DNA of 6,896 nt from CAYLGY01 sp964383325 (GCA_964383325.1 CAYLGY010000112.1:1-6896), one strand, 5' to 3'; counted from the first letter of the stretch, positions 1-6,566 are shown. The notes: a model not told the origin generated them from the letters alone. Made by a program: numbers and translations.

Positions 1-136
1 CCGCCAGCACAGGACTCGTACTGGAAAGGAAGATACCGAGGCCGGCGATGGCTCCCGCCGCCAGCGCCGTACCTCCCAACAGATGGTTCGCCAAGTTTCT
101 TCTGCGGCGCTTTCCGACTGATTTCTGAGCTTGCAT
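1..136 (-). CDS. Exported protein, N-terminal fragment (signal peptide only)
   Basis: This is the start of a leftward gene that runs off the window edge; only 45 codons are visible. The protein begins MQAQKSVGKRRRRNLANHLL, so it has a strongly basic n-region (KRRRR, residues 9-13). An uninterrupted Ala/Gly/Leu/Ile-rich segment follows at about residues 19-37, then SSTSPVLA, a plausible signal peptidase I site near residue 45. The ATG at 136-134 is preceded by a good ribosome binding site (GGAGAGGA in the coding sense, 141-148), which supports this start. A long basic n-region before a Gly/Ala-rich core is common on large secreted or autotransported surface proteins of alphaproteobacteria, but the mature protein lies outside the window and cannot be identified. 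It is transcribed divergently from the methyltransferase at 647. An N-terminal membrane anchor instead of a cleaved signal is possible. Confidence 0.7.
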   Translation of the reverse strand, partial: MQAQKSVGKRRRRNLANHLLGGTALAAGAIAGLGIFLSSTSPVLA

Positions 137-221
137 GCTATCCTCTCCAATTTCCCCGAAGGGTTCCCCCCGTGGGATGCCGTATCCAAGGGTCACGCAG
201 CCCCCGCGCAACTCTAATTGA

Positions 222-251
222 GTAATATTCCGTGATTCGATTTTCCCGCAA
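222..251 (-). promoter_or_regulatory. Possible promoter for the leftward exported-protein gene
   Basis: Read on the minus strand there is TTGCGG (251-246), an 18-base spacer, and TATTAC (227-222). These match a sigma-70-type -35/-10 pair only partly (3 of 6 and 4 of 6). The position would give a leader of roughly 80 bases before the ATG at 136. The local AT-richness is in its favour; the poor -35 match is against it. Confidence 0.2.
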
Positions 252-319
252 GCCGGTCGTCAGTCTCAAAAATGCGACAATCGGACGCGAAAAACCGGCT
301 TTTTATCCGTTTTCGGGGC

Positions 320-338
320 TTGACAAGGGATTTCCCTT
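320..338 (+). promoter_or_regulatory. TTGACA box overlapping an AAGGGA-TT-TCCCTT inverted repeat
   Basis: A perfect -35-like hexamer, TTGACA, lies at 320-325. Its last A is the first base of a perfect inverted repeat, AAGGGA (325-330), TT, TCCCTT (333-338). No convincing -10 hexamer follows at 16-18 bases (the sequence there is TCGAAC), so the promoter reading is weak. A dyad this close to a -35 box is typical of a repressor operator, which would make it the best visible candidate for regulation of the methyltransferase unit or of the divergent pair. Six-base arms can also arise by chance in a region of this size. Confidence 0.3.
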
Positions 339-634
339 ACATTCGAACTCACGAAAAATGTCATTATATTTCCGTGAGTTGGCGGCGGCGGCGAATGTGC
401 CGGAAACGCAGTTTTCAGGCCGCTAACCGAGTATTTACCACTAATTTAGCGGGTTTGGCGGGTGTCCCGGGCGATACAGGAAACTACGTTTTCTCCCTGA
501 ACTGTGCCTTCTTTGCCACATGGAATGTGCCGTTTGCAATTGCGCGGGCAGCCGCATTGTGGTGCGTTAGCAGCCGGGAGGGCTGTCGCCCTTCGCATTT
601 CGAGTCGGGTCTTGAGGAGTTGCAGGGACATGTT

Positions 635-642
635 GGGGGGAG
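635..642 (+). promoter_or_regulatory. Ribosome binding site deciding the methyltransferase start
   Basis: GGGGGGAG lies four bases before the ATG at 647. The reading frame is open for another 125 codons upstream, so this site decides the start. An in-frame TTG at 620 has its purine stretch (GAGGAG, 614-619) directly against it with no spacer, which makes it a poor start. The ATG at 630 is out of frame. Confidence 0.6.
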
Positions 643-646
643 CGAA

Positions 647-2194
647 ATGAACAAGCCAAGCTGGTCGGCCGGTTATGTGAGCGATGCGCCATACACGCTG
701 GGTTTCTATCCGGAGATGGGGGTGGAGCATCTGGCTTTCGCCGCCGCCATCAATGGCTATGTGCTGCCGGCGCGGCCGGGGCTGCGCTATTGCGAACTGG
801 GCTGCGGGCGGGGCTATGGCACGCTGCTGATGGCCGCCGCCAATCCCGACCGCTTCTATGTCGGCATCGATTTCAACCCGGCCCATATTCAGGAAGCCAA
901 GGCGCTGGCCGAGCGGGCAGGAATCGACAATGTGCGCTTCGTCGAGGCGAGCTTTGCCGAAATGGCCGAATCGGGCGATCCGGAACTGAGCGAATTCGAC
1001 ATCGTGGCGCTGCATGGCGTCTTCACCTGGATCGGCGAAGAGGTGGTGGCCGATGTGCAGCAATTCCTGCGCCGGCACCTGAAGCCGGGCGGCTATTGCT
1101 ATGCCAGCTACAACACGCTGCCGGGCTGGACGCAGATCCTGCCGGTGCAGAAGCTGATTCGCGAGGTTGCCGTGCGCACGCCGGGCGATTCGCTGCGCGG
1201 CTTCGCCGCCGCCAACCGGCTGCTGAAGGCCATGGATACGGCCAATGTCGGCTTCCTGAAGCAGAATCCGGGGGCGCGCGCGCGCATCGCCCGTTTCGAC
1301 AAGCATGCGCCGCAATATCTGGTGCATGAATATCTCAACGAGCACTGGAAGCCGCTCTATGTGACCGAGATGATGGCGATCATGTCCGAAGCCAAGCTCG
1401 GCTATGTCGGCCTTGCCTCGGTGATCCAGAACCGGCAGGCATTCAACGTGCCGGAATCGCTGATGGGCATCTATAATGAGGCGCCGGATTTCCCGATGCG
1501 CGAACTCCTGAAGGATTTCATCGCCAACCGGCAGTTCCGCCGCGACATCTATGTCAAGGGCGGGGTTCGGGCCGGCAAGCAGGAGCTGGAGCGTGCCTAT
1601 GAGAACATGATGCTGGTCCAGTTCGGGCCATTCGACGAGGAAAAGACCGAATGGGCGATCCCGATCGGCACGGCGCGGCCGGACCCAAAGGCCCTGAAGC
1701 TGGTTCTGGAGGCGCTGGCCGACGGGCCGGCGCGAATCGGCGAAATCCGCCGGCATGGCGAGAAGCAGGGGCTGAACTGGAACGATCTGCCGGGCATTCT
1801 CGAGATCCTCATGGATGCAGGCGTCGTTCGCGTCTGCCGCGCCGATCACGCCACGGTGGACCGCGCGCCTTCCGAACGGCTGAACCGCGCCGTGCTGGAA
1901 CTGGCGCTCGGCGAGGATACGCACCGCTATCTGGCTTCGCCCGTGCTCGGCTCGGCAATCACGACCAGCTATGTGGACCGGCTGCTTGCGCCGCTGATTC
2001 TGAAGGAGGGCGAGGGCGCCCCCGTCGACCTCGCCGCCGTGCATGATTTCCTCCAGCGTCATGGCAAGCGCATCACCGATCAGGGCGAGGCCCTGACCGA
2101 CGAGGAGGCGGCGCGCACCAAGCTCGGGCTCATGATCGAGGATGTGCGGGCCCGGACGCTGCCGCATTGGCGGAAACTGGGCATTGCCGGCTGA
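647..2194 (+). CDS. SAM-dependent methyltransferase with methyltransferase regulatory domain
   Basis: This 515-residue cytoplasmic enzyme should transfer a methyl group from S-adenosylmethionine. The N-terminal half is a class I (Rossmann-fold) methyltransferase. Motif I is ELGCGRG (residues 50-56), which binds SAM. The acidic residue after strand 2 is D75 in VGID. Motif IV is FDIVALHGVFTWI (117-129), followed by LKPGGYCYASYNTLPGW (145-161). SYNTLPGW together with HGVFTW is characteristic of methyltransferases carrying the 'methyltransferase regulatory domain' (PF10119 type), which here spans about residues 219-303 and starts at HAPQYLVHEYLNEHW. A C-terminal region from about 340 looks winged-helix-like. 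Rickettsial members of this group are protein-lysine methyltransferases acting on outer-membrane protein OmpB; a protein substrate is therefore plausible here but inferred. The length is normal for the family. It forms a unit with the lipoprotein hydrolase starting on the base after its stop codon, and is divergent from an exported-protein gene. Confidence 0.88.
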   Translation: MNKPSWSAGYVSDAPYTLGFYPEMGVEHLAFAAAINGYVLPARPGLRYCELGCGRGYGTLLMAAANPDRFYVGIDFNPAHIQEAKALAERAGIDNVRFVEASFAEMAESGDPELSEFDIVALHGVFTWIGEEVVADVQQFLRRHLKPGGYCYASYNTLPGWTQILPVQKLIREVAVRTPGDSLRGFAAANRLLKAMDTANVGFLKQNPGARARIARFDKHAPQYLVHEYLNEHWKPLYVTEMMAIMSEAKLGYVGLASVIQNRQAFNVPESLMGIYNEAPDFPMRELLKDFIANRQFRRDIYVKGGVRAGKQELERAYENMMLVQFGPFDEEKTEWAIPIGTARPDPKALKLVLEALADGPARIGEIRRHGEKQGLNWNDLPGILEILMDAGVVRVCRADHATVDRAPSERLNRAVLELALGEDTHRYLASPVLGSAITTSYVDRLLAPLILKEGEGAPVDLAAVHDFLQRHGKRITDQGEALTDEEAARTKLGLMIEDVRARTLPHWRKLGIAG

Positions 2195-3085
2195 ATGAAG
2201 GGCCGGGCGGCGGCCTTGCGGGGACTTGCCGGCGCGCTGATCGTTCTCGCGCTGGCCTTCGGCCTTGCAGCCTGCCAGGCGCTGGAGCCCTTGCCGCCGG
2301 GCGAGCCGCAGTCGGGGCTTGCCCGCCAGGACCTGCTGATCCCGGTGCCGAGCGCGGCGCGGCCCATGCTGGCGCGGCTGCATCTGCCGCCGGGCGAGGG
2401 GCCGTTCCCGCTCGCCATCGTCAATCATGGCTCGGATCAGGACCCGGTGGCGCGCCGCCGCATGCAGATGCCCGAATTTCCGCGGCTGACCGAATGGCTG
2501 CTGGCGCGCGGCCATGCGGTGCTGTTGCCGCTGCGCCCCGGCCATGGCAGGGCGGGCGGGCCCTATCTGGAAGACCAGCGCGGCTGTGCGAGGGCCGATT
2601 ATCTCGGCTCCGGCCTCGCAACTGCAAGCCTGATCGAGGCCGCGATCCGGCACATGCGCGACATGAAGTTCATCCGCAGCGACGGCACGATCGTCATCGG
2701 CACTTCGGCCGGCGGATGGGGCGCGATGGCGCTGGCGTCGCGCAATCCGGCCGGCGTGGCGGCCTATGTCAGCTTTGCGGGCGGGCGCGGAGGCAGGAAT
2801 ATGGGCCGCGCCGGCGACAATTGCGCGCCCGAGAGGCTGATCGCGGCGGCACGGCAATTCGGCGCCCGCGCGCGCGTCCCGGGGCTGTGGATCCATGCCG
2901 AAAATGACAGCTGGTTTGCGCCCGGTCTCGTCCATGCCATGGCCGAAGCCTATCGCGCCGGCGGAGCGCCGCTCGACCTGCAGATGCTGCCGGCCGGGCG
3001 CGGGGAAGGCCATTTCCTGATCCATGAGCCGGAAATGCGCTGGGCGCAGGCGCTCGAACGCTTCCTTTCCGACATTGATGGCTGA
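2195..3085 (+). CDS. Alpha/beta hydrolase lipoprotein (dienelactone hydrolase-like)
   Basis: This 296-residue lipoprotein is predicted to be exported and anchored by a lipid to a membrane, facing the periplasm. The N-terminus has a basic start (MKGR), a hydrophobic core at about residues 11-25 and a lipobox LAAC with the modified Cys at 27. The rest is an alpha/beta hydrolase: a likely oxyanion region VNHGSD (76-81), a nucleophile elbow GTSAGGWG with Ser171, an acid Asp238 in HAENDSW, and a His273 in GEGHF. The triad is therefore complete. RPGHGRAGGPY (114-124) fits the dienelactone hydrolase/prolyl oligopeptidase-like branch; the likely activity is ester (or possibly peptide) hydrolysis, substrate unknown. 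The ATG directly follows the methyltransferase stop (TGAATG) with no strong ribosome binding site of its own, so translation is probably coupled. The sequence is very GC-rich; for example 2221-2280 is about 72% GC by hand count. Confidence 0.85.
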   Translation: MKGRAAALRGLAGALIVLALAFGLAACQALEPLPPGEPQSGLARQDLLIPVPSAARPMLARLHLPPGEGPFPLAIVNHGSDQDPVARRRMQMPEFPRLTEWLLARGHAVLLPLRPGHGRAGGPYLEDQRGCARADYLGSGLATASLIEAAIRHMRDMKFIRSDGTIVIGTSAGGWGAMALASRNPAGVAAYVSFAGGRGGRNMGRAGDNCAPERLIAAARQFGARARVPGLWIHAENDSWFAPGLVHAMAEAYRAGGAPLDLQMLPAGRGEGHFLIHEPEMRWAQALERFLSDIDG

Positions 3086-3141
3086 ACCTGTGCCGGAGGG
3101 TACAGCACAAATCCGGGCAGGCTGCTAGTCCGTGACGAAAT

Positions 3142-3154
3142 GGCCGGACCGGCC
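3142..3154. repeat. Perfect palindrome GGCCGG-A-CCGGCC between genes
   Basis: A 13-base perfect inverted repeat lies in the 92-base spacer between the lipoprotein hydrolase and the next gene, about 24 bases before the TTG start. As RNA it could fold as a five-pair stem with a GAC loop followed by TTGTTG, a weak terminator-like arrangement for the upstream unit. As DNA it could be an operator for the downstream gene. No clear promoter hexamers are visible beside it, and such palindromes are easier to get by chance in GC-rich DNA. Confidence 0.3.
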
Positions 3155-3166
3155 TTGTTGCATCAC

Positions 3167-3173
3167 GGGAGAG
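3167..3173 (+). promoter_or_regulatory. Ribosome binding site supporting a TTG start
   Basis: GGGAGAG ends four bases before the TTG at 3178 (about seven bases from the GGGA core). In this frame the nearest upstream stop is TGA at 3133-3135, and no ATG or GTG lies between it and 3178. The next in-frame ATG is about 100 codons later, so TTG is the only reasonable start. Confidence 0.55.
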
Positions 3174-3177
3174 ACCC

Positions 3178-3981
3178 TTGTCCAAACCCATCACTTCCCC
3201 CATCACCCCATTCTATGCCGGCTATGAGGAGCTGAAGTCGCATCTTGGAGTGGACGACGAGGAGGCGCTGGGCGATCTGTCGGTCGACGCGCTACTGTCG
3301 GACCGGGGAATCAACAGATATGTAAAGACGGTGAAGGGCGACCTGGTCTTGCACCAGGCGACGGAAACCCGTTCCAGGCTGACCCGCGAGGAGGCGGGGG
3401 CGCATGTCGCGGCGCTGGCGAAGCTTGCCAGCAAGGAGTTGCAGGATCCGCTGGAAGATAGCCACTTCCATCTCAGCATGCTGATGGCCTGCCTCTACAG
3501 TGACAATGTCGAGATCCGGGAAAGCGCCGGAGACGCAATCAAGGCCTTGTGGACGAAGGATCATGCCGCGTTGCTCGCCTGGGAAGCGGGCGAGATTGCG
3601 TGGCATATGCATGGGAGCGGTCGGAAACTCGACGACTGCCTTGTGAACCTGATCGCGCGGGGGAAGAATGCAATCCCGCCGGGGAACTGGTCCGAAGATG
3701 ACAAGCAGGATTTCAAGACGTGCATGGAGAATTGCCGGGAGATCAACGCGATCCGGCTCTTCCTTTCCTCAGCGGGAAAAAATGGCGTGCTGGAGAAAGG
3801 CCTGGTCGAGCATAAGCCGGTAGAGATCAGCACTGGCAACCTAAAGTCAGAAGAAATTCTCCATGATCCAAAATTGCCGCCTCCTCCAAATGTTCCAAAG
3901 ATCGTGAATCTGAGTCTGAAGGACGCGCGGGTCGAAATCGTTGTATCTGATAACAAGGTCCATCTCCCGCCGCCTGTGCCG
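3178..3981 (+). CDS. Large repeat protein of unknown function, N-terminal part (cut by assembly gap)
   Basis: These are the first 268 codons of a gene I do not recognise; the frame is open up to the run of N. There is no signal peptide or membrane segment, so the product starts as a soluble protein. Residues about 12-210 are mostly polar and look helical. The stretch at about 97-126 (HLSMLMACLY, then EIRESAGDAIKALW) has the hydrophobic spacing of a HEAT-like hairpin, but that is only a resemblance. Cys residues occur at 105, 154, 182 and 186. From about residue 231 there are two proline runs, PKLPPPPNVP (231-240) and LPPPVP (263-268), with a beta-prone segment between them; this looks like an interdomain linker running into the gap. 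GC content starts near that of the upstream genes and falls after about 3840. The sequence after the gap is probably the same gene, but a stop and a new start inside the gap cannot be excluded. Confidence 0.6.
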
Positions 3982-4081
3982 NNNNNNNNNNNNNNNNNNN
4001 NNNNNNNNNNNNNNNNNNNNNNNNNNNNNNNNNNNNNNNNNNNNNNNNNNNNNNNNNNNNNNNNNNNNNNNNNNNNNNNNN
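3982..4081. other. Assembly gap (100 N)
   Basis: Exactly 100 undetermined bases, the usual placeholder for a scaffold gap of unknown length. The sequence before it ends on a complete codon of the upstream frame and the sequence after it opens in a different frame. If one gene spans it, the true gap length is a multiple of three, or there is a frameshift inside. The gap sits in proline-rich linker sequence beside a repetitive protein, so a missed repeat that broke the assembly is plausible. Confidence 0.95.
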
Positions 4082-4906
4082 ACGGAGCAGAAAAAGTGGC
4101 CATATTTGTTCGATCCCTTCACGGTGGGGGAGTTGAATCAATGCGACGATCTCCCCGAGACCACGAAAGAGATGGATATCGCACATTATGGCGGCGTCCT
4201 GACGCTCGACAAGGATGGGAACATACAGGAGGCGGAAAAATTCAAGAAATATCTCGATATGCATTTCAAGAACACTAGATGGCTATATCACGACAAATTT
4301 CTGGTATTCGATCTCTTTTCTCCAGATCAAAAGAAGTTTTACCATTTGATGATGGTCAATGGTAGAGGGGCGATCATTGACCCTTGTCCCAGCGAAGATC
4401 TGCCTCTTGACCAGATTGCACAGGACACCGAAAAACTTGTTCGGAAGGTCAATGCGCAGCTCAAGGCAGTAAGGCCGACCATCGACTGCGGAGTGATCAA
4501 TTTCAATTCCCTTGAGACCGACCAGACTTCCCGCGACCAGGCGAAGAATGGATGGGATCGTTGGGGCAGGGCGAGGTGGGGGCTCTTCAATCCCAAGGCG
4601 CCGGTGGTCCCGGATGGCCCTTATAAACCCCGCCGTACGATCAACATGGAATCGATTATATATGTTCGGCCGCCCCGTTACGATCAAGGTGCGTGCCGCT
4701 TGCAGCCAGGAACAGGCTATTGTGGCCCGGCACTGACGGCCTGGCTAAAGGCATATGGAAGGCAATACAACATAAATCGAGAGAAAAATGACGTTGTTGA
4801 AAACTATGTCTCAAGCTTCATAAAGCACTGGAGCGTTCGTGACCCGGAACGGAAGCAAAACGATCTCGAAGAACTTTCGCGCAGCGTCAGGAACGGCAAG
4901 CTTCCC
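4082..4906 (+). repeat. Repeat unit 1: retains candidate Gln/His/Asp/Cys
   Basis: Residues about 1-275 after the gap; the unit may begin inside the gap. The hairpin block is FLVFDLFS then FYHLMMVNGRGAIIDPCP, with H88 (codon 4343-4345) and D100. A helix and a strand follow (GVINFNSLE, 137-145). Then comes LQPGTGYCGPALTAWLKAYG (207-226) with Q208 and C214 (codon 4721-4723). The tail has FIKHW (246-250) and DPERKQNDLEEL. The Asp-to-Cys spacing is 114 residues, about 21 more than the matching spacing in units 2 and 3, so this copy has an insertion around 160-205. It is the only copy with a Cys at the helix start, and so the only one likely to be catalytic. Confidence 0.65.
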
Positions 4907-6556
4907 GAACTGCCTGGCACCGATATCGATTTGGTGGAGCTCAGCGAAGAGAACCTGAAGATCTCTGAGAAGATCAAGGTGGCACCGGTAGAGGCGCCGG
5001 TCCTGTCCCGCATTGCGCCGCTGGAGCTTGCTGATTACCACTATCGTAACCGGAAAATTTCCGACAGGATCTTCTATGCCGAGCCGCGTGTCCTGGATTC
5101 CACGAATATCAGCGTTGGACGAAGAATCGACCAGGATTATACGCTGAAGAGCATGGTGAAAGAGGCAAAAAATAATCCAGGGAAAGTCTATTTGCAGGAT
5201 GTATATGACCAAAGCCATGGCGGTTATTTTCATGTAATGATCAAAGGCAATCAAGCCGTTCTAATCGACCCAACACCAGGACACTACCCGGGCGGCTTGA
5301 TTGATTCAGTAAGAAAAATATTGAAATCAATGGTGTGGTTTTCTGACAAACTTACTACCTATGGAATTGATATTTGTGATTGTATCGATTATTGCTCAAA
5401 CGAGTATCAAGGAAGCAAGGATCATTGGGGAAGAATTTGGGAGAAATATCATATTGAGAACAACGTAGCGCAGGTGTGTAATATTAGCAGCAATCAGGTC
5501 GAGGAGGAGCGCAAGCAATTGCTGCAACACGGAACCGGCTATCTGGGCGTATCCCTCCACAAATATTTGCTCGAGGATGAAGAGAGCTTCAAGGACGAGG
5601 ATCCCATCGCAATTTTCAAGCAATTTGCCGGCGACTGGGACGAATCGCTCTTGAAGGAGAAGCAATTGTTCCTGAGCGATCCGCGGATGCAGGAGCCCAG
5701 CGTGATCGATTATGATGAGGATGGACAAAATGAGACCAACATATCCACTGCTCCAGACAGCAATACTTATGTTGGTGATGAAAAAGAGAATGAACGGAAT
5801 CAAGTAGAGGAAAGGAATCGAGATCTGCGGATAAGTCCATTTCTCATGAACGCACCTCATGAATACCATAAATTGGACATAAATAAGATTTCGAATATCA
5901 AATATCATCATCAAATAGTCGTTAGAACGGACTATGATAATTGGGTAGATACTCTGCGTGGGAATATTATCGAGGCTCTGAATTCTCCCATTATCATGGG
6001 GGGCAGAATGACAATCCTTGACCTCTACGATGAACTTAATCAGAGATACGTACACATGTTAATCAAAGGAAAGGAGGTTGTTATTGTAGACCCTTGTCCG
6101 GTTGACAGTGGAGATCCTGAGAAAAACAGGCTGCCATCCAGGCTTACCGACGAGATCATGAGGAACATTGATGCGAACCTGGTTTCGAGGCGTGTCCTGA
6201 TCAACTATTCCTCGAATGAGGTTCAACAATCTGGAACCGGCGGCGGCTGGGCCACATTAATCGATTACAATAAGCAAGATCAGGAAAATGGGATTTCTTA
6301 TGAGGTCAGGGAAGAGGGTTTGGGCAGCAAACCGCTGGAGCCCATGCTCGAAGAAGGCGCAGGCTATTTCGGCATAGCGCTGTGGAAATATCTGATTGAG
6401 AACAGCAAGTCAGACACACTTGCTTCTGAAGAGCTGGTACTCGACTTTATCAAGCATTGGAATGGAATAGATCAGGAAAAGCGGGAGTCATTTCTTGATC
6501 AGCTGGATAATATGGAGATCGGAAACGATCTCGTCGAGCAATGGTTGGAAGAATGA
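4082..6556 (+). CDS. Large triple-repeat, thiol-hydrolase-like protein, C-terminal part
   Basis: 824 residues follow the gap with no stop, ending at TGA 6554-6556; the true start is in or before the gap. I do not recognise the family. Residues are counted from 4082. Three diverged copies of one unit lie at about 1-275, 318-540 and 594-824. They are separated by acidic, low-complexity linkers (about 276-317 and 541-593). Each unit has a His and an Asp 12 residues apart (H88/D100, H384/D396, H658/D670) in a hairpin ending in (I/V)DP.P. Each then has a G-[TA]-G-Y-x-G motif at the start of a helix. In copy 1 this is QPGTGYCG (Q208, C214), the Gln-x5-Cys-Gly spacing seen in several thiol proteases. 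In copies 2 and 3 the Cys is Leu488 and Phe763. No signal peptide or membrane helix is seen. GC is far lower than upstream (5341-5400 is about 30% by hand count). A protease, acetyltransferase or other thiol enzyme with two regulatory or binding pseudo-domains is inferred, not shown. Confidence 0.75.
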   Translation, partial: TEQKKWPYLFDPFTVGELNQCDDLPETTKEMDIAHYGGVLTLDKDGNIQEAEKFKKYLDMHFKNTRWLYHDKFLVFDLFSPDQKKFYHLMMVNGRGAIIDPCPSEDLPLDQIAQDTEKLVRKVNAQLKAVRPTIDCGVINFNSLETDQTSRDQAKNGWDRWGRARWGLFNPKAPVVPDGPYKPRRTINMESIIYVRPPRYDQGACRLQPGTGYCGPALTAWLKAYGRQYNINREKNDVVENYVSSFIKHWSVRDPERKQNDLEELSRSVRNGKLPELPGTDIDLVELSEENLKISEKIKVAPVEAPVLSRIAPLELADYHYRNRKISDRIFYAEPRVLDSTNISVGRRIDQDYTLKSMVKEAKNNPGKVYLQDVYDQSHGGYFHVMIKGNQAVLIDPTPGHYPGGLIDSVRKILKSMVWFSDKLTTYGIDICDCIDYCSNEYQGSKDHWGRIWEKYHIENNVAQVCNISSNQVEEERKQLLQHGTGYLGVSLHKYLLEDEESFKDEDPIAIFKQFAGDWDESLLKEKQLFLSDPRMQEPSVIDYDEDGQNETNISTAPDSNTYVGDEKENERNQVEERNRDLRISPFLMNAPHEYHKLDINKISNIKYHHQIVVRTDYDNWVDTLRGNIIEALNSPIIMGGRMTILDLYDELNQRYVHMLIKGKEVVIVDPCPVDSGDPEKNRLPSRLTDEIMRNIDANLVSRRVLINYSSNEVQQSGTGGGWATLIDYNKQDQENGISYEVREEGLGSKPLEPMLEEGAGYFGIALWKYLIENSKSDTLASEELVLDFIKHWNGIDQEKRESFLDQLDNMEIGNDLVEQWLEE
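5033..5701 (+). repeat. Repeat unit 2: His/Asp kept, catalytic-position Cys replaced by Leu
   Basis: Residues about 318-540 after the gap. The start DYHYRNRKISDRIFY resembles the start of unit 3 (EYHKLDINKISNIKY). The hairpin is VYLQDVYD then GYFHVMIKGNQAVLIDPTP, with H384 and D396. The helix-start motif is LQHGTGYLGVSLHKYLLED (481-499), where Gln482 is kept but Leu488 (codon 5543-5545) stands in the Cys position. The tail keeps a Trp (W519) at the place of the FIKHW Trp of the other units. Cys residues at 432, 434 and 438 are private to this copy. Confidence 0.65.
5861..6553 (+). repeat. Repeat unit 3: His/Asp kept, Gln and Cys positions replaced by Glu and Phe
   Basis: Residues about 594-824, running to the end of the protein. 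The hairpin is TILDLYDE then YVHMLIKGKEVVIVDPCP, with H658 and D670. The strand VLINYSSNEVQQ (705-716) matches the GVINFNSLE strand of unit 1. The helix-start motif is LEEGAGYFGIALWKYLIEN (756-774), with Glu757 for Gln and Phe763 (codon 6368-6370) for Cys. The tail FIKHW (789-793) is identical to that of unit 1. The protein stops about 60 residues after the helix-start motif, which fixes the end of the unit. Confidence 0.65.
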
Positions 6557-6566
6557 TGTCCTTGAG

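Larger units (their letters stand above)
137..646. other. Divergent intergenic control region
   Basis: This gap of about 510 bases separates the leftward exported-protein gene from the rightward methyltransferase gene, so it should hold both promoters. Parts of it (about 200-380) are clearly poorer in GC than the flanking genes. I see a ribosome binding site for the leftward gene at 141-148, a weak promoter-like pair on the minus strand at 222-251, a TTGACA overlapping an inverted repeat at 320-338, and a small CAGCC-GGGAG-GGCTG hairpin at 571-585 in what would be the methyltransferase leader. The methyltransferase frame stays open back to about 272, but that stretch has no recognisable protein sequence, so I treat it as untranslated. 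Confidence 0.6.

Noticed and set aside
232..426. 64-codon frame in the intergenic region
   Set aside because: It has a GTG start without a ribosome binding site and overlaps the promoter/operator candidates; no homology can be recognised.
571..585. CAGCC-GGGAG-GGCTG hairpin in the methyltransferase leader as a riboswitch or attenuator
   Set aside because: It is only a five-pair stem with no conserved riboswitch core or alternative pairing; listed only as part of the intergenic description.
272..646. 125-codon in-frame extension upstream of the methyltransferase
   Set aside because: The family starts close to residue 1 of the ATG at 647, which has its own ribosome binding site. The extension has no recognisable sequence and lies in the divergent control region.
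446..3025. 859-codon open frame on the minus strand
   Set aside because: It lies antisense to two genes with clear motifs (methyltransferase and hydrolase). Its Arg/Ala/Pro/Gln/His-rich, motif-free product is the usual mirror of GC-rich coding DNA.
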